Below are positions 9,001 to 15,326 of a DNA stretch of 50,505 nt, one piece after another (position 1 is the first letter of the stretch; each line of letters begins with the position of its first letter). Below the pieces are notes generated by a model that worked only from the letters and a program-made list of their open reading frames with translations, ran no database searches and was not told where the DNA came from. Location of the stretch: assembly GCA_946407095.1 (NCBI GenBank), contig CAMJMR010000014.1, forward strand, positions 1-50,505. The letters are read 5' to 3'. The position numbers and the translations under genes are program-made. This stretch comes from an uncultured Selenomonadales bacterium (GTDB taxonomy: Bacteria; Bacillota; Negativicutes; Selenomonadales; Selenomonadaceae).

Positions 9001-10584
9001 GAGTTCATAATCGCCGAAGGACAGGGAAACCGTCGTGCCGTCCGTCAAGGTGACAGCCTGCGTCGTCGGGTTGAAAATTATCGTGCCGTCGACGCTTACT
9101 GTATTGCTGAAAATGGTCGTGTTGCCGCGCTTAATGGCAATGTCAAGCGCGCCGTCGTTTTTGGCGGGCGTAATTGAAATGGAGCCGTCGTTTGCGATGC
9201 CGAGCATAAAGCTTGCGTCGTCGGTTGCGGTCGCGGCGATGGTGTAGTTGCCGAGCGTGACGTTGGCGGTCGTGCCCTTCGTCAAGCCGATTGACTGCGC
9301 GGCAGGTTCGAGGACGATTGAGCCGCCGCTGACGCTGATGTTGTTGTAGAAAATCGTCGCGCCGTCCCGCTTAAGCGTGATGTCAAGGGAGCCGTCGCCT
9401 TTGTCGGGCGTGATGACGAAGTTGCCCGCGCCGTCCGCCTCGACTTTACAGCTTGCGTTGCCGCCAACGACTTTGAAGCCGAATTCTTGAGGATTGGAGC
9501 CGCCGAGCGCGATTGAAACGTTGGTGCCGTTGCTGAAGGAAAATTTCTGCGTCGTGGGGTCGAAAGTGATTGTGCCGTCGGTTACGTTGAGTTCGCCGCC
9601 GAAAACGGGCGTGCCGCCTCTGCGAAGCAAAAGATTTAAGCCGCCGTCGTTTTGCCCCAGCGTGAAGACAAGGCGGTTGCCCTGCAAAGAAATGCCGATT
9701 GTCGCCTCGTCGGTGGTCGTCGCCGTCAAAACGTAGTCGCCCTGTTTGAAATTGAAGCTGGTATCCTTATCGAACGTTATGGCGTTGTCGTAGCCGAAAG
9801 TGATTTTGCCGCTGGTGACGTTCAATTCGCCCGCAAGAATTTCCGTGTCGCCGCGACTTAAAGCAACGTTGAGCGAGCCGTCGCCCGAACCCGGTATGAT
9901 GTTAATGCCTTTCGAGTCAACAAAAATCCGTGACGTGGCGTCGGCGTTTGCAGTTGCTTTAACAGTGTAGTTGCCCAAAACTAAACCCATCGACGAGCCT
10001 TTTGTGATAGTGAAACCGCCGGTGAATTTGCCGTCAGCTACGCCGTTGATAATTTTTCCATTAACAAAGGTAGTGATTGAACGAGCCTGTTCTCCTAAAC
10101 TTGCGGTGAATACGATAGTTTCCTTTTCGGTTTCTTCAGTCAATGTGGTGTCGGTAATGGTGTAAGTAATGTCAGTGTCGGCGTAATCGTGCCCAAAGAC
10201 AATGGTGCCGTCGGCGTAAGTCCTGCCGGTGCCAATCCTCAAATCGGAGCCTTTAGCAGCAGTGAGAACATTGCCCGCCAAAGTGAATGTGCCGTTGTCC
10301 AATTCAAAAGGTAAAACCTTCGTCAGGGTGAGTACTGCACCTTTGCCCGTCAAAGTGAATTCGGTTGAGCTGTTAGTTGCGTCGACGGTGGCAACGGGGT
10401 TGCTCCTTCCCGTGACGACAGCAGAGACCGAACCGCTTGCGATGCCCGAAACTTTTCCGTCGTCGTCAAGATTGAGCCGAGAGTCTTCAAGCGCGGTGTA
10501 GGTCACGCCGTCGAGCTTGTAAGAGTCGCCCGCCGCGATTGAAACGTCGTCGAAGCGTTGCAAATCGAAAATGAACTTGTCCAT
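3019..10584 (-). CDS. Giant repeat protein with FIFDLQRF N-terminal tag and C-terminal RTX-like motifs (2521 aa)
   Basis: This protein starts MDKFIFDLQRFD, then an Asp-rich region (about 13–60), then many ~78-residue Thr/Gly/Asp-rich repeats. Typical repeat motifs are GTT.S..FGDY, ATDDA, DG(I/V).(F/I)TP and GDGSLD(L/I)(T/A)(L/I)KR. These suggest stacked beta-strands of an adhesin or matrix protein. RTX-like nonapeptide motifs occur near residues 2055–2075 (GGTGDDTIFAAEGS), 2235–2265 (GGAGNDLLRG) and 2420–2460 (LIGGAGKDMFF). They would bind Ca2+ and suggest type I export, since no Sec signal peptide is present. It ends NTWTKK, like its neighbour's DTWTKTN. No secretion genes are adjacent. The ribosome site AGGAGG is well placed before the ATG. 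Surface location is inferred. Confidence 0.85.
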   Translation of the reverse strand: MDKFIFDLQRFDDVSIAAGDSYKLDGVTYTALEDSRLNLDDDGKVSGIASGSVSAVVTGRSNPVATVDATNSSTEFTLTGKGAVLTLTKVLPFELDNGTFTLAGNVLTAAKGSDLRIGTGRTYADGTIVFGHDYADTDITYTITDTTLTEETEKETIVFTASLGEQARSITTFVNGKIINGVADGKFTGGFTITKGSSMGLVLGNYTVKATANADATSRIFVDSKGINIIPGSGDGSLNVALSRGDTEILAGELNVTSGKITFGYDNAITFDKDTSFNFKQGDYVLTATTTDEATIGISLQGNRLVFTLGQNDGGLNLLLRRGGTPVFGGELNVTDGTITFDPTTQKFSFSNGTNVSIALGGSNPQEFGFKVVGGNASCKVEADGAGNFVITPDKGDGSLDITLKRDGATIFYNNISVSGGSIVLEPAAQSIGLTKGTTANVTLGNYTIAATATDDASFMLGIANDGSISITPAKNDGALDIAIKRGNTTIFSNTVSVDGTIIFNPTTQAVTLTDGTTVSLSFGDYELIATANGNATTALSIAGNGVVITPNTGDGSLDLTLKSAGGSINANLEVLSGSFILGEGGALTVTKGTELRIDFGGGYIVNFKATDDAGGSLVLGANGITFKPGSDDGGLELSITRDGQTRTASLDVTGSVTYSLDGSISLAKGTVVRNVFADGEILTITANTDASGTMRFSTEGGLSVTPATPDALSLSLASVAKYRTFYLTEITGTVTYKSGDVILSDGTSVVGSYYAQAGTGGTTFKSEGGEGIIRITSDGLTLISEDGARVSVVNERNHGCYVNDGRATLKASTSQFSVSEGSNAEISNPRFSTVLETAGNYTLNGMNITTTADNIEVRMTDYDTVAFAEDAPVKVSTIEGGKLFMVAQSDGMIQATTKATNNVEVTSGSITFDPATQKFSCTAGTTVSFTRGEQIINFTADKDISATHKIEEDVHYFMLDDGAAANLSISSGGTPIFAGGLEMGGVLSYRPSTGTFGLTGANSSHGDGTNTFVNLTLKGRTSGSTYDIRAATHDTTVVFVPDLVDGKLEINFPNERKHALQLTFSKDGQTLVNNDLAIDGKVGLDFATREVYMTKGTTVDLNAGDFSATFTATEDAGVKLSVDDGKILLTPKDGDGSLDFAIKRGDQITFAGNLSIGGGSIILDNAAQSVGLTKGTTITLTPERGKDVLKITALDDASGQLSFVDGGIRFAPKAGDGNLELNFVTAGRKATLGLTGAVVLGNDGKISLEDGTVADLTWTDGVNLKMTSHGSTGSVTLDAVKGIKITSDDENLDIALTTPAGVQTNISGIKGTLYYNAGTISFDENSTITATTTLGGQPILTTLETLGGTGHIAFAGNGTVYAADTGAMRITWSRDDKASTFTVNSGTIQIGHNLFKIAEGSDLSTDLKDLVPALYFTTTDAGTYTLNGQKITTTTADIPITATDDMMTFNLRGGEISVDDMTFTGRGDVMITAEAVTVGNGVEVAGLGKGKSFVLTEAGNVTVDNRIFELTEDVPTGISVTGDRYGFEFSRTLTKESEERIGITNSTDIGKIFKESFTARGDDGYRVQTDLLGLQKIIGISAPVTVTASAALDDEEIYSVFDIVTETDGTFKIADKRYTISGDSSVTITGRFDVGKASVRAFDGLNGTVSGDFTAHAVSLDGGSPIIIHGDRTIDIANSSLGAEIFNLSRGSTLEALGGVSKVHTDTAGKFQFGVEDDSLGVTVRGDDNITFDFDSDQYLTGVSGLEGDLIFDYMSDKLVVNGTGVTIDGDISSIGAYDGFLYLHDATDGTAINTAAVDKTWAQMLGASMALNGNRFTLAEDDDGIWILNKEVVGLDEGASLTVSEAGSYVVNGETFTLGADDVVVGLGDAGAYVYDAANLLVTRKTTAAELIDKFKPENVFTAGEGEVGNFSMSGGDLAVVERAAARVNISAGDDTVVSQGRNVHVTMTGGNTWLFATGGKMTLDGYDATTGTGFGTNYLDIAAAVGGGAISFDEGKISIGSAAVDLGTRNEVVNFFDRGGTGQAVGFASHNGELDAGNETQALIIVGDTFSTLRGGTGDDTIFAAEGSFVDGGAGENVINLPETRNGYTGATVSLSGGKDTIENFSAGFDHSSDNIAGGGTWKNVFDGTNVSITTDNGSAVLSGVGNGEAFVNLKELADGVEYKIAVAQKNSVIAAGDDLADIYAGENSGVDFTGFNGALKVDLRNNGSLYFYGINSITAGKGSATLIGSANDETLTAGTAKNSIWGGAGNDLLRGNTSDDKGGSTEFFFVAGDGNDSISDFEFYDGSNLMTADKINVGTDEVTSVTADAGNVLLQLNGGNDWLTLDAALGKLFQINNLTAKVDTTALSYDDKANCFVATGNNATLTVGEHAAVWLDGSDGKYYLGDIRTLDATNSAGENILAGNALDNTILAGGGNTSLWGGLGGNDMLIGGAGKDMFFYAYGNGDDTIAGVADGDVVNLAGMTLAEIASTEISQGSVTINFADGGKLNVEGSAAVEFALNGETYLADRATNTWTKK
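8735..9157. repeat. 423-bp block apparently identical to 13183–13605
   Basis: This block within the first giant gene matches the second giant gene at a constant offset of 4448 nt; no mismatch was seen by eye. The offset equals the distance between the two start codons, so the block covers the same residue numbers (about 477–617) in both proteins. Flanking repeats are clearly diverged. This points to a recent gene conversion rather than general similarity. Confidence 0.9.
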
Positions 10585-10626
10585 AGAAATTTACCTCCTG
10601 TTGAAAATTACGGGCGAAGCATAACA

Positions 10627-10650
10627 TAAAAAAAGCCGCTTTAAAAGCGC
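10627..10650 (-). terminator. Terminator-like hairpin in the leader of the first giant gene
   Basis: On the minus strand a CGCTTT/AAAGCG hairpin is followed by T7, about 43 nt before the ATG. The stretch from here to the start codon is nearly the same as the leader of the second giant gene. It is either a read-through block for the upstream gene or an attenuator; a TATGCT just after the T-run could be a -10 box, but no good -35 is seen. Confidence 0.55.
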
Positions 10651-10680
10651 AAGCTTGAAACTTGACCCAGATAGCGCGCC
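10647..10680 (-). repeat. Small palindromic repeat (GCTATCYGGGTCAAG family), diverged copy
   Basis: The minus strand reads GGCGCGCTATCTGGGTCAAG and ends in AAGCTTGCGC. It is a diverged relative of the repeats at 41465–41496 and 32746–32772. It abuts the leader hairpin of the first giant gene. Confidence 0.6.
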
Positions 10681-10701
10681 ATGCCATTCCTAATTCCTGA
10701 T

Positions 10702-10730
10702 AAAAAAAATCCCGCCGAGTTTCAGACGGG
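10702..10730 (-). terminator. Intrinsic terminator of the second giant gene
   Basis: On the minus strand the stem CCCGTC/GGCGGG has an 8-nt loop and is followed by eight T. It lies 28 nt after the second giant gene's stop codon. Confidence 0.8.
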
Positions 10731-10757
10731 AACAAATTTTTTGCGAGCCGCGCAGGT

Positions 10758-13700
10758 TTAGTTCGTTTTAGTCCAAGTGTCGGTCGCGTTGTCGTTAGGA
10801 TACGCCGAGCCGTCAGTCGGTTTGAAGTTCGCAACTTGAGCGGGGTCGCTCCACACATTCGACGAGCTGCCGTCGGTGAAGTTGAGCGCAGTGGCATTAG
10901 CACTTGTTGCCGCGCCGCTAATTTGGTCGAGCGTCGCCGCCGCAAGGTTGATTGTATCGTTTGAGCTTGAGCCGCCGTATTCATCGCCGTAGGAATCGCC
11001 CCACAGTTGCGAGCCGCCATCGCCCGCGTATATCACATCCGAGCTTGCCGCGTCGGCACTGGAAGTGACATTGCCTATGCCCGCCAACGCGCGCCACATC
11101 GCATTCATGCTTGAGCCGCTTACGTAAGGCGTTACAGTCGCCGTCGGTGCGCTTACAGTGATGCCCCTGTCCTTTGAGCCCGTGTAAGGCGTGCCGCTGC
11201 CGGGATTCGGAGGCGTCGTGACCAACTTGCCGCCCTTTCCAATCGAATACATGTCGTCCGCGCCAAAGAGGGCTTTTTTATCGTCGTCCGTCGAGCTTGA
11301 GCCGCCACCGCTTGTCGTTGAGCCAGAGCCGCCACCGCTTGTCGTCGAGCCGGAGCCGCCGCCGCTTGTCGTGCCGATGATATTCGGATTATCCAATCTG
11401 CCCGCACCGAACAACGTCACATTGTCGCTGCCGACAGTCAAAACCAGATTGTTGCCGCTTGTCGCGCTTGAGTAGGCCGCGCCGCCGATTGAAATCGTCG
11501 AATTGGCATTGAAGCCGTAAATCGAATCGGAGCCGTCGCCCGAAGAGTATTTAACGAGAGCCGCCGCAGAGCCGAGGCTGATTCTGTCGTTGCCGCCCGC
11601 GCCGTCAATGGTCGTGGAGCCCGTGCCCGCGATAACCGTGTCGCTGTCGTCGGTGCCCGTGATTGTCGTTAAGCCCGCGCCGCCGCGTATCGAATAGATG
11701 TTGTTGACCCATATCGAATTATTGGTCGCGCTGTAGTCGGTGTTCATGGAGACGTTGAGGGCTTGCGAGACGCCGCTGAAGTCGACGCCGTGATTGTGCG
11801 TTGCGCTCGTGCCCACGAAATAAATTCCTTCGCCGCTGTTCAAATCGCTGTTCGAGACTTCGTACCAATCATTTTGGGCAATGTAAACGTTGCGTGCTAT
11901 TGTGTTGCTTGCCTCGTAATAGAGATTGACTTTGGCGGTATCGTCCACGTCGGCGAGCGTCAAGCTGTCGTTGCTGTCGTAGAAAGACAAGCCGATTGAT
12001 TTAAAGTCGACGCCGGGGTCGCCGCCCGCTTTGACGTAAACCGTGTCTGTTCCGTCGCCCCAGCCCGTCTTGAAGCCTTCGACGGTCGTGTTGCCGTCCA
12101 TGACGATGTTGGAGCCTTCGTCGCCGCCCATTATGCTGATGAAGTTGTTGCCGTCGCCGCCGTCAATCATTGCGTCGTTGCCGCTTGAATTAATCGTATC
12201 GTTGCCGCCGAGCGCGTTTATCGTCACGTTGTCGCCGCTGTTGGTTATGCTGTCGTTAAAGGAGGTGCCGTTGACAGAGGCGTTGTCTTGCGCGTTCACG
12301 ATTGCGGTTGCGCCGGTGTTGTCAATGCCGATAAGCGTATCGCCGGTAAAATCGGTGCCGGCGTAGGAAATGGTTGCCGTGCCGGGATTGAACGCAATAG
12401 CCTTGTTGTCAATGAGCGTGATAGCAGTGCCGTAGTGTTCTTTGTCGTGCAGGTCGATATTGCTGACGGTAACGTTAATTCCGTTGACAGTATATTCGCC
12501 GTTGCCGTCAAGGGAAAAAGTAGTAGAGCCGGTGCCGCTGTCGCCTGCCGCGCCGTAAATAGACGAGCCGGGAGTAAGCAACTGAATATTCGCGCCTGTT
12601 TTGAATATGCCGCCGGTGCTTATCAGTGCCTTGTCGACGTTTAAAGTTTTAATAATGGAGCGACCGTTATCGCTGACAGTGTAGACGAACATAGAAGTTT
12701 CGGGGTCGTCCGCCATTTCGCTGAAGTCAATAACCGTCGTGCCGGATTCTATAGAAAGATTTTGTTCGATGGTGTAGTTCATAATGTGCGCAGAGGAACC
12801 TTCCGCCAAAGTAACTGCTGCGCTTTTGTAAGTGAGGGTGCCGACAATGGAGTCTACGCCGACAACACCGCCATTGGGAAGATTCAGCTCAAGTTGCAAG
12901 TTGGTATCTTCGGCTGTAACCGTCAAGCCGGTGTCGGGGTCGAAGCGCACGTTGGAAACTCCATCACCGGTTGCGGTAATCGTCAAAGCCGCGCCGTCTT
13001 CCCAAGTGTTGGAAATGACGGTGCCCTTTGCCAGCGAAAGTGTTCCGTCGAGCTTGTAAGTGACCGCGCCGGTGACGTTCAGATTAGTCGTGCGAGTATC
13101 GCCATTTTGCGTAACGGAAAGTTCCAAGCCGCCGTCGTTCGAGCCTGGTGCGAAAGTGATACCGTCCGCGCCGAGAGCAAGGGAGCCGCCCGCGTCGTCG
13201 GTCGCCTTGAAGTTGACGATATAGCCGCCGCCGAAGTCGATTCGCAATTCGGTGCCTTTGGTTACGGTCAACGCGCCGCCTTCGCCAAGGATGAACGAGC
13301 CGCTTAAGACTTCAAGGTTTGCGTTAATGGAGCCGCCCGCGCTTTTAAGCGTGAGGTCGAGCGAGCCGTCGCCCGTGTTCGGAGTGATGACAACGCCGTT
13401 GCCCGCGATTGACAGCGCAGTCGTTGCGTTGCCGTTCGCCGTCGCGATGAGTTCATAATCGCCGAAGGACAGGGAAACCGTCGTGCCGTCCGTCAAGGTG
13501 ACAGCCTGCGTCGTCGGGTTGAAAATTATCGTGCCGTCGACGCTTACTGTATTGCTGAAAATGGTCGTGTTGCCGCGCTTAATGGCAATGTCAAGCGCGC
13601 CGTCGCCTTCGTTGGGCGTGACAGCGATTGAGCCGTCGCCAAGGACGCCGAGCCCGAAACTTGCGTCGTCGGTCGTCTTCACGGCGAGGGTGTAGTTGCC

Positions 13701-15032
13701 GAGCGTGACGTTCGCCGTCGTGCCCTTCGTCAAGCCGACAGACTGCGTAGCGGGGTCGAAGACGATTGAGCCGCCGCTGACGCTGAACGTATTTTGGAAA
13801 ACGGTCTGACCTTCCCTGCTGACGGAAATTTGCAACGCGCCGTCGTTATTGTCGGGCGTGAGGATGAATTTGCCGCTTGAATCCGCCTCGATTTTGACGT
13901 TTGCGTCGCCGCCCACGACTTTGAAGTCGACTTGCCGAGGCGTGCTGCTTGGGAGCGTAAGGGAAATGTTGGTGCCTTCGGTGAAGGAAAATTTCTGTGT
14001 CGTGGCGTCGAAAGTGATTGTGCCGTCGGTTACGTTGAGGACGCCGCCGAAAACGGGCGTGCCGCCCCTCGTGAGCAAAACATTCAAGCCGCCGTCGTTT
14101 TGTCCGGGCGTGAAGACGAGGTTGTTGCCCTGCAAAGAAATGCCGATTGTCGCCTCGTCGGTCGTCGTTACCGTCAAAGTGTAGTCGTCCTGCGTGAGTT
14201 TGAAGCTCGTATCCTTCGCGAACGAGATGGAGTTGTCGAAGCCGAAAGTAATTGCGCCGCTTGTGCATTCCAGTTCGCCCGCAAGGAGAGGCGTGTCGCC
14301 GCGCGTGAGCAACAGATTAAGCGTGCCGTCGCCCGTATTCGGCACGAAAGTTAAGCCGTCTGCGCCGAATGCAAGATTCAAAGCCGCGTCGTCGACGGCA
14401 GTCGCCGTCAAAGTGTGGCCGTTGATTGAAATTGCCACTCTTGAGCCTTTGGTCAGCGTGTCCTGTCTGGAGTAATAGTCGATTATGACCGTGCCGAACT
14501 GTTCCACTAAGAATCGGTTGGTGCCGGTGCCGTCGTTGAATGTGTAAATTGTGGTCGCGTGTTCGGAAACGGCAGTCAAAGCGGTGTCGGAGAAAGTATA
14601 CGTTGAGCCGTATTCTGAATGGTCTTCGCTACGCAGAGAGTAACTGCCGAGCGTATTGACACTGGCAAGGACGGCACCTGCCGAAGTCGTGATTTTGTTG
14701 ACGGAGTAAGTGAATTCGCCGCTGACAAACTCAATCGGGAAAGTATAGTTTGCCCCGACAGTTCTTGTTACCGTGAGGATTGAGCCGTCGCCCGTCGCAG
14801 TGAAGTCAATCGCGCCGTCGGAGGCGTCGAAAGTGACGGTCGGCGAATTTTTTTTGTTCGTGACGGTCGCAGTAACTTTACCGCTTGCGATGCCAGAAAC
14901 TTTTCCGTCGTCGTCGAGAGTGAGCCGAGAGTCTTCAAGCGCGGTGTAAGTGACGCCGTCGAGAGCGTAGGTGTCGCCCGCCGCGATTGAAACTTCGTCG
15001 AAGCGTTGCAAATCGAAAATGAACTTGTCCAT
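10758..15032 (-). CDS. Giant repeat protein, paralogue of the downstream gene (1424 aa)
   Basis: It begins with the same 12 residues (MDKFIFDLQRFD) and a near-identical first 60 residues as the 2521-aa protein. About six to seven ~78-residue beta-rich repeats follow. Two RTX-like patches lie near residues 930–965 (GGNDTINSSGNDAMIDGG) and 1130–1150 (GAGGNDRISLG). A Ser/Gly linker (about 1220–1245) contains three copies of SGGGSGSTT, and the protein ends DTWTKTN. No Sec signal peptide or membrane anchor is visible. A secreted or surface Ca2+-binding protein is inferred. The ribosome site is AGGAGG. Its leader, N-terminus and central repeats match the neighbouring giant gene, so the pair arose by tandem duplication; the shorter C-terminal half differs. 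Confidence 0.85.
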   Translation of the reverse strand: MDKFIFDLQRFDEVSIAAGDTYALDGVTYTALEDSRLTLDDDGKVSGIASGKVTATVTNKKNSPTVTFDASDGAIDFTATGDGSILTVTRTVGANYTFPIEFVSGEFTYSVNKITTSAGAVLASVNTLGSYSLRSEDHSEYGSTYTFSDTALTAVSEHATTIYTFNDGTGTNRFLVEQFGTVIIDYYSRQDTLTKGSRVAISINGHTLTATAVDDAALNLAFGADGLTFVPNTGDGTLNLLLTRGDTPLLAGELECTSGAITFGFDNSISFAKDTSFKLTQDDYTLTVTTTDEATIGISLQGNNLVFTPGQNDGGLNVLLTRGGTPVFGGVLNVTDGTITFDATTQKFSFTEGTNISLTLPSSTPRQVDFKVVGGDANVKIEADSSGKFILTPDNNDGALQISVSREGQTVFQNTFSVSGGSIVFDPATQSVGLTKGTTANVTLGNYTLAVKTTDDASFGLGVLGDGSIAVTPNEGDGALDIAIKRGNTTIFSNTVSVDGTIIFNPTTQAVTLTDGTTVSLSFGDYELIATANGNATTALSIAGNGVVITPNTGDGSLDLTLKSAGGSINANLEVLSGSFILGEGGALTVTKGTELRIDFGGGYIVNFKATDDAGGSLALGADGITFAPGSNDGGLELSVTQNGDTRTTNLNVTGAVTYKLDGTLSLAKGTVISNTWEDGAALTITATGDGVSNVRFDPDTGLTVTAEDTNLQLELNLPNGGVVGVDSIVGTLTYKSAAVTLAEGSSAHIMNYTIEQNLSIESGTTVIDFSEMADDPETSMFVYTVSDNGRSIIKTLNVDKALISTGGIFKTGANIQLLTPGSSIYGAAGDSGTGSTTFSLDGNGEYTVNGINVTVSNIDLHDKEHYGTAITLIDNKAIAFNPGTATISYAGTDFTGDTLIGIDNTGATAIVNAQDNASVNGTSFNDSITNSGDNVTINALGGNDTINSSGNDAMIDGGDGNNFISIMGGDEGSNIVMDGNTTVEGFKTGWGDGTDTVYVKAGGDPGVDFKSIGLSFYDSNDSLTLADVDDTAKVNLYYEASNTIARNVYIAQNDWYEVSNSDLNSGEGIYFVGTSATHNHGVDFSGVSQALNVSMNTDYSATNNSIWVNNIYSIRGGAGLTTITGTDDSDTVIAGTGSTTIDGAGGNDRISLGSAAALVKYSSGDGSDSIYGFNANSTISIGGAAYSSATSGNNLVLTVGSDNVTLFGAGRLDNPNIIGTTSGGGSGSTTSGGGSGSTTSGGGSSSTDDDKKALFGADDMYSIGKGGKLVTTPPNPGSGTPYTGSKDRGITVSAPTATVTPYVSGSSMNAMWRALAGIGNVTSSADAASSDVIYAGDGGSQLWGDSYGDEYGGSSSNDTINLAAATLDQISGAATSANATALNFTDGSSSNVWSDPAQVANFKPTDGSAYPNDNATDTWTKTN
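11299..11373 (-). repeat. Nearly three 27-nt tandem repeats coding SGGGSGSTT
   Basis: The unit begins GAGCCGCCACCGCTTGTCGT on the plus strand and repeats with one or two base changes. It encodes a flexible Gly/Ser/Thr linker and could change length by slippage. Confidence 0.85.
13183..13605. repeat. 423-bp block apparently identical to 8735–9157
   Basis: This is the partner of the shared block in the other giant gene. Sequence diverges abruptly on both sides (GTTTTTGGC against GCCTTCGTT at one edge). Confidence 0.9.
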
Positions 15033-15074
15033 AAAAAATTACCTCCTGTTGAAACTTACGGGCGAAGCATAACA

Positions 15075-15100
15075 TAAAAAAAGCCGCTTTAAAAGCGGCT
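15075..15100 (-). terminator. Terminator-like hairpin in the leader of the second giant gene
   Basis: On the minus strand a perfect 9-bp stem (AGCCGCTTT/AAAGCGGCT) is followed by T7, 43 nt before the start codon. This is the same place as in the other giant gene. The hairpin plus the adjacent GAACA-N5-CGCG tail also match dispersed hairpins at 22171–22210 and, in part, 40935–40985. Confidence 0.65.
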
Positions 15101-15122
15101 GAACAACTGACGCGTAATTTGA

Positions 15123-15215
15123 GGCCGCCCATGGACGGGCGTGCAACGGCGAATGCGCGCTGGCAAGCATGAGGTTTTCTTTGCTACTTTCTTTTGGGTG
15201 AGCAAAAGAAAGTAG
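15123..15215 (-). repeat. Three-hairpin dispersed element, copy B (degraded)
   Basis: Hairpin 1 (CTACTTTCTTTTG, 13 bp) and its loop CTCACC are intact. The middle is shortened, and hairpin 3 keeps GTCCAT–GGGCGGCC but has lost the outer part of one arm. It lies between nhaC and the second giant gene, and is the only copy in the same direction as its flanking genes. Confidence 0.7.
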
Positions 15216-15326
15216 TTAATCAAACAAAAGTTATCGAATCGCTGAATCGAAAGGACGCGCCGCCGACACGACAAGCCCAAGCTGTCTTTGCGCCCCTTTG
15301 CTTAGCCAACGAAAGGGCAACACGCC

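Noticed and set aside
3148-9861. Many plus-strand open frames opposite the giant genes
   Set aside because: They are mirror frames of GC-rich repeat coding sequence, lack ribosome sites and repeat whenever the giant-gene repeats do.
3019-15032. Giant genes as phage structural proteins (N-terminus vaguely like NLQLF starts of capsid proteins)
   Set aside because: The tag is different in sequence, there are no other phage genes nearby, and the RTX-like motifs fit secreted surface proteins.
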